Shown here piece by piece: positions 63,262-64,000 of a DNA stretch of 64,000 bases (positions within the stretch are counted from its first letter, which is position 1; every line of letters begins with the position of its first letter). The position numbers were made by a program, and so were the translations under genes. The stretch comes from Triops longicaudatus (lineage: Eukaryota; Arthropoda; Branchiopoda; Notostraca; Triopsidae): assembly GCA_022885665.1 (NCBI GenBank), contig JAGQDJ010000088.1:62001-126000 (forward strand). Direction: 5' to 3'. The notes below the pieces were generated by a model that saw nothing but the letters and a program-made list of their open reading frames with translations, did not search any database and was not told where the DNA came from.

Positions 63262-63336
63262 AGTTCCCCCGCATACCCTCGTTATACGCGGCCTTACTAC
63301 ACGGCGAGGATAGAGAAGCTTCCCGCGTATAACGAG
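63262..63336. mobile_element. Tigger-like terminal inverted repeat fragment
   Basis: CAGTTCCCCCGCATACCCTC begins a stretch containing CTCGTTATACGCGG (63278-63291), whose perfect reverse complement CCGCGTATAACGAG lies at 63323-63336. The 14-bp arms and the CAGT...CCCCGC...TATACGCGG text resemble ends of Tigger/pogo-type DNA transposons. The 31-bp spacer leaves no room for a transposase, so this is a MITE-like or collapsed remnant. Confidence 0.45.
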
Positions 63337-64000
63337 CCGCCGCAGCAGAACGCTTCTGAGCGGCGAAGAACAAGTGAGCATAGGGAGACCTTGGTCGCGC
63401 TACCTACTCAGCAGCCTAACCGGCGCAACTGGGTTTGACCGGGCTTTTCCATAGCCTTCACAGCCGGTTGAGCTAGGGTTTTGTCTCCTGCGTGTGTTTA
63501 AGCTCCCACAGACAAACAATAAATTCCTACAATAGGGAATATAATACTGCGTCTCTCCACTTCTTCTTAATTTATACGACAATACTTTTACAGTTATTTC
63601 AGCACAAAAAGTACTAATTTAATTTATATAATATAAATTAACTTTAAAAAAATTTAGTGAGCGTTTAAATATATTAGGTTTAATGAGAAAAGAATTATTC
63701 TAAATTCGTGAGATAAAGCGAGACAAAAGTATTTGGTCTGGTCTTTCACGTGACCTTTAACCTTCGGATAAGAGTGTCACAGGTTCTCAAACATTTTTTT
63801 CTCTCTTTTCCAGCGACGATCTACACTTGTGAGTCTTGTAGTGAATTTGTCCCTCAGTTCCGCCCGTTACTCCCATTCAATCCCAGTCTTTCCTTCTCAG
63901 GCGAGTAAGATACTAATTGCTCCAGCTAAACTACGCTAGCACGGTTTAGGATGTGGCTTTTGAACCTAACATAACTTTTTTTTTTTACTCGGAGCTGCCT
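63337..64000. other. Non-coding DNA to window end
   Basis: Mixed composition to about 63510, then AT-rich, then a more balanced stretch from about 63720. I see no supported gene, and nothing shows whether an upstream neighbour gene starts beyond 64000. Confidence 0.5.

Noticed and set aside
15927..64000. CRISPR arrays, bacterial operons, prophage or retrotransposon polymerase genes
   Set aside because: No regular repeat-spacer arrays, no reverse-transcriptase, integrase or transposase motifs in any frame, and the window is clearly animal nuclear DNA.

Overview
The window is animal (metazoan) nuclear DNA holding one recognisable protein-coding gene, on the minus strand, followed by about 48 kb with no gene I can support. 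The gene is a ZFHX3/ZFHX4-type (arthropod zfh2) giant zinc-finger homeodomain transcription factor. Its codons use balanced G+C, while the flanking DNA is AT-rich with many homopolymer runs. The intron has a perfect GTAAGT donor and a pyrimidine-rich acceptor. This fits an invertebrate, plausibly an arthropod or another protostome, but the species cannot be fixed from this sequence.

Layout, in the direction of transcription (high to low coordinates). A probable 5' leader exon segment runs from 15871 to 15737 and carries two minimal upstream ORFs. The first coding exon (15736-12073) encodes a Ser/Pro-rich N-terminus and about eight C2H2 fingers. A 5.4-kb phase-1 intron (12072-6675) follows. 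The second coding exon (6674-1) stays open for its whole 6.67 kb, runs off the window edge, and encodes about fifteen more fingers and four homeodomains. The two exons give 3,446 codons without a stop; the C-terminus and 3' UTR lie beyond position 1. The total of about 23 fingers and four homeodomains matches what is known for vertebrate ZFHX3.

From about 15.9 kb to 64 kb I see no conserved protein domain on either strand. The region is AT-rich DNA interrupted by islands of more balanced composition. Some islands contain homeodomain-, Hox- and Sox-like core motifs, as expected of the regulatory desert around a developmental transcription factor, but motif content alone proves nothing. The region also holds small decayed repeats: a dispersed hairpin family of about 55-65 bp (at least seven copies), pogo/Tigger-like terminal repeat fragments (one with perfect 14-bp inverted arms), a clustered 'CGGATGTAAGAGAC' repeat also present in the gene's intron, a (TAA)n microsatellite and several A/T-rich tracts.

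The points most worth checking are in the protein: a 27-residue in-frame tandem duplication whose two copies each carry a SUMO-type VKxE motif, at least seven VKxE sites overall, two CtBP-type xLDLS motifs, and a two-exon architecture for nearly the whole coding region. I found no unknown multi-gene system, and the sequence does not support claiming one.
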